The notes under the pieces are model-generated. The model was not told the DNA's origin. It saw only the letters and a program-made list of their open reading frames with translations, and made no database searches. Made by a program: the position numbers and the translations under genes. Shown here piece by piece: positions 12,877-24,900 of a stretch of DNA of 64,000 nt. Origin of the DNA: Polytrichum commune (lineage: Eukaryota > Streptophyta > Polytrichopsida > Polytrichales > Polytrichaceae); the NCBI GenBank assembly GCA_950295325.1, contig OX485809.1, positions 10,230,001-10,294,000 on the forward strand, in the 5' to 3' direction. Position 1 is the first letter of the stretch. Each line of letters begins with the position of its first letter.

Positions 12877-14060
12877 TTTGACTCCTTCAGAAGACAATAT
12901 CAAGATAGTAGAACTTTCGAGTACGGCGTCGAAATAGTCTCATTCATACTCCACCGTGAAACTTGAATGGCATTCAGTGGCGTCATATTAGATCATAATC
13001 CTGCAGAAAGAAATAGACGGAAGGTACTTAATTTGCCATACTTTCAACTTGGCTAATAAATTTGGATAGGGAAGGCCATGGAGAGTTTGAATGACAGTAC
13101 TTGCGGTCTACCGATCTGAACTCACTCTATGAGCAAACAAGTGCACTGAACATCGATCGGAAGCTGATGCCTTGGTTTAAGCATTCAATGATTTACTATG
13201 GATCAAAGAGTAGCAGCTGGCAGGGCACAGAAAGCAACCAGAGAACCAAATCAGCTGAGATCTCCAGAATTATAAAAGAAGAGAGTTGCAGATTCAGAAT
13301 TCCCATTGACTATAACCAATGTAGAGTGGAATCCAAATGACATTCATTCAATGCGTCAACGTCAATACACATATTGGAACATGTATAGAGAAACCAAGCT
13401 CAAAGAGAAATTCCACAAAAAGAAAAAACTAATCTTCCAACACGAGGATGTTTAACAGAAACTCAAGGAAATCCTTACCTACAACTCAAGCCCGCGAGCA
13501 ATCCCGACGGAACCATAACCAGCAACGAGAGGCCCAGCTTCTCTAGTCACTTGAAAAGCACGAGAACTTCCGAGAATCAGAAGCTCCGTAGGAAAGAACA
13601 ACGTGACCAGAAGGGCAAACAGAAGCTAGCCGATTCTAGCAGAGCGACAATAGAGCCCGATCTGCCCAGTTGCTTCGGCAACATTGGAGTCCGTTGCTGC
13701 AGGAGGAGACCTGTGCAATGAAAGAAGGCGGAATGAGATTTGGAGGGAAGAGTGGACCAGCGACCAGCGCATGGTGGGGGTTGGTAGGACGGCGACCATT
13801 GAGCGGTAACGCTCGAAATGAAAAGGCGGGAGAGAGTAGGGCGGCGTGTATTGGACGGAGGCAGAAGGTGGAGAGGGGAGGCTATGAGTGGCACATGGCT
13901 ACGACCGACGGTCGCTCGAGTGGATTTTGGCGGGAATGCAACGGAACAGAGGACCTGATGAGTGGAGGTTGCCGTGATGAGGTGGCAGTTCCTCATTTGG
14001 CCTGGACGGGATTAGGGCCAACACATCAGCACCAAAACCAAGTCTCCCTCCTGTAATCGA
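12877..14060 (-). promoter_or_regulatory. Putative leader and promoter region of the Treslin gene
   Basis: No conserved frame. Frames of about 130-140 codons at 13577-14056 on both strands look like leader or promoter sequence. The transcription start cannot be placed from sequence alone; GC content rises in 13,650-14,000, as expected near a 5' end. Confidence 0.35.
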
Positions 14061-14338
14061 GCACTAATTACTAATTAAGCCTTAATTCAGGTGCCCAAGT
14101 TTTATTTATCTATTCAAGTGGCGTTTTCCATTTATAAGGTATAAAATATACATCTCACGAGGCAACTCAGTGATCCCAAGCTGGGCTTGGGGAAGAAGTG
14201 AGGAGAGACTCACGTAGTGGGTTGGGGCGAACCAATTCATATACTGGTTTTTTGGAGGCAAGGGTTTAGGCATCCAACAAGAAACGAGTGTATAGGTTGG
14301 TTCACCCAAATCTCATTTGGGGTCTTTTCACATTATGA

Positions 14339-14550
14339 ATGTCCAAGTCAAGAGGTTGTGGGATTGAATGCCCAAATTTTGTTGAGAGTTTTAAAAAATG
14401 GGTTGAAAATAGCCAATAAAATATAGGAATTGGAGCCTTCGACCGGGCATAGTGTAAAGCCTCCAAAGGCCAGCCCAAAGTCCAAACCTTTGGCCATGAA
14501 CTCCCACGGCCTCTTGACTTGGACCGCCAAGTGTGAAGCCTCCAAAGGCC
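14339..14550. repeat. Foldback with internal direct repeats
   Basis: GTCCAAGTCAAGAGG at about 14340 recurs inverted at about 14510-14524. Within the loop, GAAGCCTCCAAAGGCC or a close variant occurs twice as a direct repeat (about 14455 and 14532). No gene. Confidence 0.6.
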
Positions 14551-16625
14551 GAGCCGAGAGAGCTGACTAATCTTGTCTTGATTAGACTCTTGTTAGGATA
14601 TGTTATCCTTTTGTAGAGTTATGTTATGTATTGTTAGACAACATACATCCCTCGGGTAGGGTCTCAATAATCCATTGTTAATATATTATATGTTCCTCCT
14701 ATCAGTGGTTTTCTGTTTTCACAGAGCTTAGTCCCACTATTTACTGTCCCCCTTGATTTGTACTGAATCCTTCGCACAGATCAGTATACATAGGAACACT
14801 TTCTGTATTCATATCACACCCTTACAGTGCTCATTCCATCCATTTTCTACTTCTGCCACTTAGTTTATCAACTTTCTCATACGGTGTTTGGATACACCCC
14901 TACAAGATTTGTTCAAGACCTCTTATGGTCATGAGCACTCTTAGCCTGGGTTGGTCTTTTATGTAGATTCTTGGAACCATAAACAGACTCGATAATCATG
15001 GTATGAGTCAATTCTAACTTATATTTTCGGTTCCAGCTACTCAAGAAGAAGTGACCAGAAAGTTCCGTATCCTTCCCCTTTTTATCTGACCCATATAATC
15101 ACTTACCCTGTTCAAGATCCTGTATATTCCTTTCATATGGTCAATTTCACAATTCGTGGGGTTATTGGACCACCCTTACTTCTCATATGGTCATCTTTGT
15201 GTGCTTTATCTATACATGACTTTAGTTAAGTATTTTATTTTAAGCACAGTTGAGATCGGTTCTAAGTCATACTCATAATTCTTCCTCCAACCATATGGTG
15301 GGGGTCAACTTAATCCTTTCTCAGTCTAACATGGTTTCTGTGGAGCCTCGATCTAACAGATCCGCTGCATCATACTATGGGTAACTCATACTCTTATCTG
15401 GTCAATTTCAGGAATACGTACTAATTTCAGTACATACTTTCTTGAATTCTTCAGTAAGTCATATGGTCACTTTAATCTGTAAGTGGCCTTTCACATACAC
15501 ATTTAGGTACATTCTGATTTTTATTGCTTTCAAATGGAAGCTATGGAGGTACTTCAGATTCCAATCCATAAAACATTATTACTCTCCTCTTCTGGTCCTA
15601 GTAGCTTCAGTAAAATGAAACGACAATCACTGTGGTTTGTCAAGATAAGCTAATGACAGTCTTATACTGAATGATAGCTACATATAAGCAGGGACAGAAT
15701 TCAGAAATATCTTTGTCTTATTTTATTTCATATTGCTTGTCTACTCATGACAAGGGTATGTATTAATCAGTATATAGAAGTAGTATTTTATTTTCAAGAA
15801 AAAGATACTCATAGTCAGTATTCCCAATATTATGGAGAAATTTCTTGTGAGTGTTGCTATGAGTGGCCATTTCTTCGGGATGTGCATAGCCCTTGTAGAA
15901 GAGGTCCTCACCTGTGCCCATGCTCCCCACAAATACCACATAGTATGTTAGTGGAGCGTACAACAGGTGTATTCAGACCTTCTTACTTGTTATCGATGTC
16001 AACAAGTCCTATACATCTTCCATAGAATTTCATGATAAATAATATCATATGTGTATTTGCATAATTTGCAAGAAACTTGAAACATAAATAGGGAGATTGT
16101 GAGTATATGACTAGATCACCCATGTACTACTACTCTTTATCTTGTGCAATCTGTGTAGTAACACTACTCATATTTCAGCACCTTGAATTCACTGTCGGGT
16201 GAATTCATCTTGTTCATCCTGCTGTAGCAACTCTTGCTTGGGAGTAATGTAGAGTGTTGTCTTTAGAACTCGCCTTTACTGATCAAATGTGGTTCTATCA
16301 GAGATCCAGATCACTATGCATAGCTGTATTTACGGCAAGCTTTAGAGAACAGATGCTTTGTAAAAGCTACAGTGCGGTCGGCTCAACTCTCAGGGTGGAG
16401 ATCACCTCGCATTCTCTCGTTGCTGCAGCTATCTGTCTGCTACTACCCTCTCTTGCATACTGGTCCTCTCGTACTACCTCACTCAGCCATCGGTGGCACT
16501 GTTGTGAGAGCCGGTACTGGCGTACTGGTTTTTATAGTACTATTTTTATTCTTGCGGGCTGCCCTAAAGGGATTTTTTAATTGGCCCGTTCTTCCAATTT
16601 TTCAAGAAATAGAGAGAGATCCAGA

Positions 16626-16652
16626 TAGAGAGAGAGAGAGAGAGAGAGAGAA
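16626..16652. repeat. GA microsatellite
   Basis: Pure AG dinucleotide run, preceded by shorter GA runs from about 16610. Confidence 0.9.
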
Positions 16653-17267
16653 TCCCACTTTATTCCCTGTCCAAAACAACTCCTCCAATTTAACGGCCAA
16701 GATCTTGTCAGTTTTATTTTTATTTTTTTTAAGAAAAAAAATTGATAGCCTCTCGACCATAGTTTGGGCATCCGTTCCTATCTGACCCAAACTTCCTTTG
16801 AGAGTCCGTCACCTTGGTCAAAAAGTATTGCCATCTAGGCATTTTGGAGAGAGACAACCTTTGGACTTTGGCCTCTGGTGTGAAGGATCAAGAGGTTGAA
16901 TTCTTGGTTTCTTGCAATCTGATTGATGGAAATTAACAGCCTCTTGACCTTTGGCCATAGTGTGAAGCAACCCTTAGTGTACATAATGTCAAAACTAACA
17001 TCAAAGATTAAAGAACCATGAGCACATGAACTCACAAATGGGATCGGTGACATAAATCAAAGACCACATGCCATAGTGGCAAGATCTACAAGCTCCCTTG
17101 TAACAACATAGTTGGAGGCACAAGAACAATGTCAATAGGTTTGTGTAACAATCAATCGTGTTAAACCTAAATGTGTATATTTGTGCACCTCCTCGGTCGA
17201 AGAAATCCATGTCTCTTACCAAAAAAAAAATGGAAGATAACACATGCTTGGGCATACATGTAGAATG

Positions 17268-17340
17268 GAGTCCGGACAATCCATCATGTTGTAGGGTAAT
17301 CACTTTGTCTAGTCTATAACATGATGGATTGTCCTGACTA
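17268..17340. repeat. Short perfect inverted repeat (hairpin)
   Basis: GGACAATCCATCATGTT at 17274-17290 is exactly complementary to 17318-17334. The pairing extends outward with one or two mismatches to about 23-25 bp, with a loop of 27 bases. This may be a small foldback element end pair or an RNA hairpin. Confidence 0.8.
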
Positions 17341-17688
17341 TATAAATAAAAAAATATATATATTTAAATGTGTAAGGGCACTCAAGCTTTTGTCCTCATT
17401 CCTTAACCCTCAAATTTACGAAAAGCCTCCAATCCAAGGTTGTTGATCAACTTGTGTAGTATATGCATAGTAACAGCGTCCAAGAAGATTTTTGGACATA
17501 ATTGATCAAAAGCCTAGTGTTTCCAAGTCCAACCAATTACATGTTGTGATATTTCATGCTTTCTTCATCAATTTGAGGTATATTCCATAGAATCCTCTAC
17601 AATGAACAGTAATCTTCCTACAGTCTTTAGCCACAACCAATTAATTCCTCAAGCTCAACCAGTTCATCTGTAACTAAACTAGCGTTCC

Positions 17689-17707
17689 CCCCTCCCCCCC
17701 CCCCCCC
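17689..17707. repeat. C-homopolymer tract
   Basis: A run of C broken by one T. Length may be unreliable in the assembly. Confidence 0.85.
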
Positions 17708-18235
17708 TTCAATTGTATAATAGCAAGTTCTATCCTTCACACAAGTTTGTGGATTCCACCCTCACATCATCCCAGTACACTAGGTACATCGATTAAGGAG
17801 ATAAGAGGTAGAGTATCACAATAATGATGAAGATTTTTTAAGATTTTTTCCATTATCATGCGGTTTTGTCAACATTTTGTACACTTTCCACTCCACTCCA
17901 AGCCAATCATATCACCTCATGTCTACTTACAACCTCTTCATAGATGACCGCGAACATGATAGATCGTACAAATGCTTCACTCACACACTGGTAAGGGTAA
18001 CTAGAGATGTCCTTTCAAGCTTTCGAGCAACATGTTGGTTAGTGGTGACTCCCTTAGTTTTGTTGGATTTTATTCGATAATTGAAAGAGGATATCTTAGC
18101 TTGTAGTTTTTGGACAACATATGAATGTAGTACGAATCTTCAAAGTGTTGATTATGAGTGTCTAAAATCAACCCTAGGCCATCATGTTCATTTTAGGTAA
18201 GAATCTTTAGGGGTTGCTTTCGGGCAAGGGTCATA

Positions 18236-18352
18236 TTATCATATATATGTATATGGTATATGCCCTATATACCATATATCTATACAGGGCATATATACCC
18301 TATATAGGTCATATATATGCCCTATATGTATAGGGTACCATATACCGGTATC
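18236..18352. repeat. Cluster of TATA-rich palindromes
   Basis: Repeated ATATGCCCTATATA and its complement (GGCATATATACCCTATATAGG) alternate in both orientations, so the segment can fold into several hairpins. No coding capacity. Confidence 0.75.
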
Positions 18353-18990
18353 TCACATTTGCTGTTTATGAGCATTCCTTGGTGCTCCTAAAGAAACTCC
18401 ATTTGACCACCAGATTGCTTCCTACTCATAAATACTGCTGTGATAGGAACGTCAGTGTGATTGGCAAGAAGTACTAACTTATCAATTGGTGGCTTGAACT
18501 GGTATGGCGTGGAAAATACATTGACAATTTGAAATATTATGTGGGGTGTCAAGACTTCAACATAGAAGGAGAACAAGTTAGCTGACATGGATCTGGAAGA
18601 GAGTTCGAGTTGATAGCAAGTGGGTGGTTTGCTTTTCAAGGAATTATGTACAAGCAATTTCATAATCTCTGCAAAGGAAGACCTAATCTTATCCTCCTAG
18701 CCAAATCTCATGCCATGGAGCTTGTGCATTTTTGCTTGAGAAAAGAAAACAGGCCTTCGCAGATGCCACTTTTCAGGAAAGGATGTGCATCCACCAATAC
18801 CTCTGTAAGTCACTAAAACTTGAAACTTATGGCACCTTCTGGGTGCATCAAGTTGTTCTTGCTGGAAGAGTAGCACAGAGATCATTGCATGGCCACAGGG
18901 ACAGACACAAGGATGCATTCTTGAGGGAGCCTGGAACAAGTCCTACAAGGGCTTGAGTGAGATAGCACCATTTTCTTCCCAGACATGTCC

Positions 18991-21900
18991 CTATTCAAGG
19001 CGAGCCCTCTTCCCAACATTCAAATCTTCGTCGTCCTCATCAGATGAGAAAGACACTGGGCGCTTGCCTCTAGCATTTGATGCAGTATCTTCATTGCTAT
19101 TAATTTGGGAGGTTCCCTGCAATTTGCATGTAAAAGACCTTTCTCAGTAACCAAAGTCGCCTGTGCAAAACTCCATACATCATGGAACGAATATCCACAA
19201 TGAAATGTCCAAGAAAAGTTTACTCAAAGAAAGTCTTTCATTTGCTATCAGCAAACACACTTGCAAAGTGTTCTACGAAGTTCAGGTTCTGAAATTTTGC
19301 TGACAGTGAAATTAAGGAAAATGCACATAGCAGCAACAAAATGCAATTTGGTTGCACAATTAGATAAAGAAAGTGCGCCCTCACCTTGTTTGATGCTCCT
19401 GACATATGAGTCGAACTCAAGTTTTTGGCCATGAAGTGTGCAGCCTGGCCAGCAGGAAGCTGTTCTTCAGTAGCAGAACCTATCATGAAAGGCTCCTCAG
19501 GGCTTAGGGGCCCTCCACCCAAAGGTTCTGGTGAATCTTCCCTACCATCCTCCACATCCTCTTCAGTGTTCTCAAAGTTTGGAGTTGTACCAATTGTCGT
19601 TGCTTGTGATGAGTCTGGCTTCTGGGCCATGGCAGCTGCAGAAGGAGGACGAGATTGTGAACTCCTACTACCAACAGTTGACTGGCGCATGGTTTGGCGA
19701 ACTTGGAAGAGGGGGGTGTTGTCATCCTCATCATCCTCATCATCATTGTCAATAGCATCCTCGGACTCACTTGGAGGAGGTGTCTCCTCCTCACTACTCG
19801 TTTCAGGATTCTCAAAAAGCTTCTTGCCTCTCAAGTCTCTCTTCTTCCTACCTGGTCTTGGTGGCCTCCCCATGCCTCCAACCTCTCTTTCTCCTGAAAC
19901 TTTTTCAGATTTGTTAGCATACAACCTTCAATCTATGCAAGTAGAGGAGATGAATTTGTGGTAAAACAGACAGGCACAAGACCAAGATGGAATATAACAA
20001 TGGGATGCATTGCAACCTTATTTTGACTCTCAGCATTCAGCCAATTGAACCAAAGAACATGATGCATGGGAGTAGACTACAAATCTCCTGCAAGAGTAGG
20101 ACAAAGTACTCTTGGCAACAAAATTGACTTTCGTCAGAACCTCTGATCACTTCCACATAATTCAAAGTATACAGAGGAGATTTATGGTATCTCACCAGTA
20201 GGCTCACTTCGCACTATTTTCTCCTGGAGAGCCTCGAGAAAAGTGAAGCAAGGCCTCCAACCATTGGGGTCTGCATCAGTCTCAATTCCCTCAAGCTGCT
20301 TTTCCACATTAGCAACACTGCAAACATATATTGTGGTTTATAATGTGAACAAACAACTTTGATAAGGTGCCGTGCTTGAGAATATTTACATGCATGGCCC
20401 CTTCGCTATGTGCAGAAGCGGCAGGCCCACAATAATATTATGCAGTCACACCTAGTGCAGTGCAAAAAGCTGATACACTAATGTAGGGAATTGCACAAAA
20501 CATGAAACCCCAAACACTTCATTCTCAGATGAAACAAGGATGCAAAGAGCACTAACATGTCCTTCACATCACCGGCTGGAAGCTTCAAGGCAAATTGTAC
20601 AACTCCGGTCTCCAGAAAAGAAAGCTGCTTTGGTGCATCCGTGAAGGCAAACTCAATGCCTCCATTAACTATTCCCAAGATGCTTGGTCGAAACTCCTTC
20701 CGTTGAAATCCAAAAAATGTGCCTGCAAGTCGATTCCCAAGATCCTTGCAGGCTACAAATGACCCACTCTGTGTAAAGTCCTCATCACTGCCCGTCACCT
20801 CCTCTAGGTGTCTCTGATATGCCTGTCAAACACCCATGCCAACAAATCAGAACAACAGACAATCCCACCACTTAACAAAGGCAATTGCCACCTACTGAGG
20901 ACCAACTATCATAAGGTAGGTGTCATACCCACTGCACTTCATCAAAAATTGGCACTCTTGAACACCTTTGAAATTTTATACAATCTCCATGTTATGATTA
21001 TCAGAAAGCCATGATTTTTTGCCTGCTTGCAAGCCTACTCGGTGGAATATGGACAGTGAGACAGGTGAGTTAAATACTAACAGGGAAGATAATGCCAATT
21101 ATTACCTAGAAACCTGTAGACAGTTCCTCTGTGCCACATTGACGAATTTGACACCAAGGAAGGTAAGAGTCAGTTTACCCGCTTCATGGCATCTGAGTAG
21201 ATAAGAGATAGATCCTCGAGTTTGCTGTTCTTTTTCACTTGCACCAGCAGTTGTTTGATAGTTTCTGCCACAACTTTGCCATGTAGAACAAAGTGTGACA
21301 AAAGTTCAGGTCCAAGATAATCCTGAGGCAATCAACAAAGCTAATCAGTAGATGCACTGCAGCAATATAAAATTGACACAACCAGAGGTGAGCGGATTAA
21401 GAGAGAAGTCTAATGTTCAGTCCACAAATCATACCTTGGGAACCATGTCATGCGCAATTAACTTTGCTGCGCATGATACAATAGCATCTTTCTCATTCAT
21501 GTACTCTGAAGCCAGGTGTTGCTCTGTTACTTCCTCGTCACTATCATCTGCATCAATGACATCATGTGTTAGAACATTGCCAGTACTAGACAAAGTTCTG
21601 AATCTGAAATGCAAGAGATTTTGTGGGTCATTTTAGAAGAAGGACATCTTACTTCACAATCAACATGCCCAGTCCCCACACATTGGACCTGAACAAGGAG
21701 GCAAAAATGATGAGAACCACGCACCAGGTGCAGAGAGACGGTATTCACAGAGCTTCCAGAATTTTTTCAGCAACTTTTTTGGGGGACAGAAACCTAAGTC
21801 TTGAAGCTTTGTGCCATTCAGTTTGGCTTCACTGAACAAGCTCCATGTGTCTGATAGTATGGCACACATCTGCCACCAACGCAACAATTTAAAAAATCAC

Positions 21901-24900
21901 AAATATCGGTTGATGGTCACCTAAGTGGTCATCATGTTGTCTGAGTAGTAATTTTTTTTATCTTTACATATGTTTGAACAGAGAAAAGTAATACCACCAT
22001 CCATTTTGCAAGATTTTCTTATAATAACAATCTGGTGCTAATAGCCAAGTTCAGCAAGAACCTACAGTGCAAGTCAAGGAATTGCGGGAGATGCCCTGTT
22101 CCCAGCTTTCCAAGAGACATCCCATAATGACTTGCAGATGTTCCATGAGCGTGGTCCTCTTTGTGAGGACTTGCTTTGATGCAGAATTGTCAGTATTGTC
22201 AAGATCAATGGACTTCAAAGCCCAAGCAAGGTTTAGAAACATGTTTAATAGCACCAAACGGATCACCTGTCAAATTCAATGAGTAATGATTAGGTGTTGT
22301 GATGCAGTTTAACTTTGACCATGTGAACTGTTTGGCCCAATACACCTGCACTGAGTAGAAAATCAAACAATGTATGATAGAATAGAGAGACCTCAAACTG
22401 CAGTGATCAATGCAAGGATGTCCTGTACAACAAACTAAATTCAAAAGACATGGAGAAGGTTGGATAGACCCCAATACCTCGTCATCCAAGTTATTGTAGT
22501 CATCAAGAATGATTTTCAAGTCGTTAAACAGATGAGTGTCTGATACATTAACTGTCAATTGGAGCTGGTACAAACGACTTAAATTTACTGCCAAGGAGTA
22601 GTCATCCTCAGTACCCTGCAACAACCATCATCGATATGCCAACTCCAAGATTCAGGATACAGCAGTAAATTAAGAGCATGCTTCAATTTTGAGAACAAAG
22701 AGACACAATCTTTGTAGACCATAAAACTTACCAGAGCCCAAGTTGACTGTAGATTAACTTTTGCCAAGGACATCATTTTCTTTAGCCACAAGAATCTTTG
22801 GCATGACATCCACCCTGAAGGAAATGGTTGACAATATAGCAACAATGGACTCAAAACCCTTACGAGTTTAATGAGGTTTGGCATGATTACCCCCACCTGT
22901 GTGACTGCTGACCGTAATTTCACAAGAAGGTCATCAGCTGTCTCCTTGATTATATGATTGGCTGAGTCCTGTAACTCTGCCTGACTCTCACTTGCAGCAA
23001 ATCCTAATGCCTTGATACAAGTCCTCAATATGTTCTCATCTCCATGTTTGAAGAAGGCCTCTTTAATAAGTTGCAGCACGGTTGTGAAGTTCTACAACAA
23101 CAAAAAGAAATCATGTCAAAACTTTGTGGTCAAGTGAGTTGCACAACCACCTGAAGATTTGCAAGAGACAGCAGAACTGAAAATTTTGACGAGACCTGAC
23201 TTTGCAACTCTGACCATACTGGGTGGAGAATAACTTCAGAAATAAGCTCCAATCTTTGATTGATGGGAGTCTAAACACAAGAAGGAAAAAACAAAGGACT
23301 ACAACAAATTAAAGGTAAGGAAACCAAAACAATCAAATGGGACATCAAACGTGTTATACATAGCAAAACAAGATTCTCACACCCGTCCTGAGATGGACAA
23401 AGAGAGATGTATGGCAGTAAGCTACATCACTCCCAAAACCAGTCCTCAACAGAAGTGAGAATGTGTAACAGCGGAAGGGTTTTTTAAAATTCCTCTTCTA
23501 ATGATCCACTTAAATTCATCACGATCAAAAACAGTGATCTATTGGATTGACCAACTTGCGTTAAAGAGTGGTGGCAGGTCTCGTCTACCTGCTCTTGCCG
23601 TTTCAAGGAATAAAGCCCAAGTTGCATGTACATTATGATCTCCACAATTGCTGCAACCTTTGCATTGTCTGCCAAATACTTGCGCAGCAACTTAGCATGT
23701 GACTTCACCATGGCTAGTGACATCTCCCTTTTTCTAGTTTCTTGTGCTTCCTGTACCCAAAGTTCAATCATGTTGAGATCGTTTGCGCTCAGTAGAGAAT
23801 GCCAGACTTACCATGTTCTGGGCATCAGTTTTTCAAGTTCCAATTCCCCTTCCACACCTAAAACTTCAGCCTTTAGGCATCTAAAAATTATGTGGATAAT
23901 GTTGCTGACACAGTTGAACCAATCGATCAATATGATCACCAATCATTCCTGGGTAGTAATAGCCTATACAATCCAACAAGCAGATGGTCGCAATCTCAGG
24001 TCTTACAATCAGGGGGTTGAACTTCTTGAAGTCCTTACCACATTCCTACTGTGACAACTCTTGCTCTATCTAACAGCAATTACAACTACATGAGGGTAAA
24101 GTATGTGACATTGCCAGTATTTAAAGATGTGCAAACATCATAATTCTGCATCAGAAATTAAAACAATGCTGCTGACGCTCATTCACCAACTTAGAGAGTC
24201 CTGTAATCTACTTTCCATAGTGCATCTCATTTTAAGACTTAAATGTACAGCATATCAGAAATGACTCATTAATAAACTGCAGAAATTTCTCTCTACACAA
24301 GTGAAGTACATCTTTGCTCCAGCAAGTGCATGCATAATCATCAGGTGAAGTGCCCACCTTTTGAGCTTTAGTGAGTGAATGAGGTTTACGCTGCTCCATG
24401 GAGGGAACTATCTTCTCACCAACTGCTTTCTTCACCGATGCTAAAAGCACCCGCACAAGAATTGTGGCGTCCTCTTCATTGAGCTCTTTATTCGTTGGAT
24501 CCTCCAAAAGCATTGTAGTCATACATTTCCAATCCTGACCAATCAAGACATACATCACATGAATATATTATAGCTCCAAGAATTTATCATGTGGGAGGAA
24601 AGGTTTCAGATTTTGTAAGTAGGGTATCAAATTGATCATATACACCTGCAAATTAAAACAAAAATAGATGACTTACCTTCATTGCAGAGCACTTTTCCCA
24701 AAGTGCATCAATCACATAGTCACACAATATTGGATCGGCACAGAATTCCCGTAGTATTCTCAACAGCCGTTCCAACTGTTCATTTAGGTTCTCCTCATTG
24801 TCTGCTGGAAAAGAGAACGTCAGAACTAAATCCACAAACTTGTCAAAAATCTAAGAGTTTGTTGATATTTAAAATAAAAATAACATTAAACTGGTAGTAG

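Larger units (their letters stand above)
14100..18900. other. Intergenic, no supported gene
   Basis: AT-rich, with short frames only. It contains a foldback around 14339-14550, a stretch beginning TGTTAGGATATGTTATCC (14,591) that resembles the start of a Copia LTR but has no visible partner, a GA microsatellite, a C-homopolymer, a short hairpin and a TATA palindrome cluster. The part right of about 18,600 may be 3' UTR of SCC3. Confidence 0.5.

Noticed and set aside
13577-14056. Overlapping 139- and 128-codon frames on opposite strands
   Set aside because: GC-rich leader sequence; neither looks like a protein family and both lie where the Treslin promoter is expected.
14591-16310. Possible Copia LTR (TGTTAGGATATG) with a primer-binding-like TCTATCAGAGATCC near 16,290
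   Set aside because: No second LTR, no Copia pol fragment, and the primer site is a poor match.
18388-18956. Short frames on both strands (91, 74 and 80 codons)
   Set aside because: No recognisable domain, overlapping each other; probably SCC3 3' flank.
19425-19964. 179-codon plus-strand frame (Ser-rich)
   Set aside because: It is the antisense of the acidic, Ser/Asp-rich tail of SCC3, whose codons give long open antisense frames.
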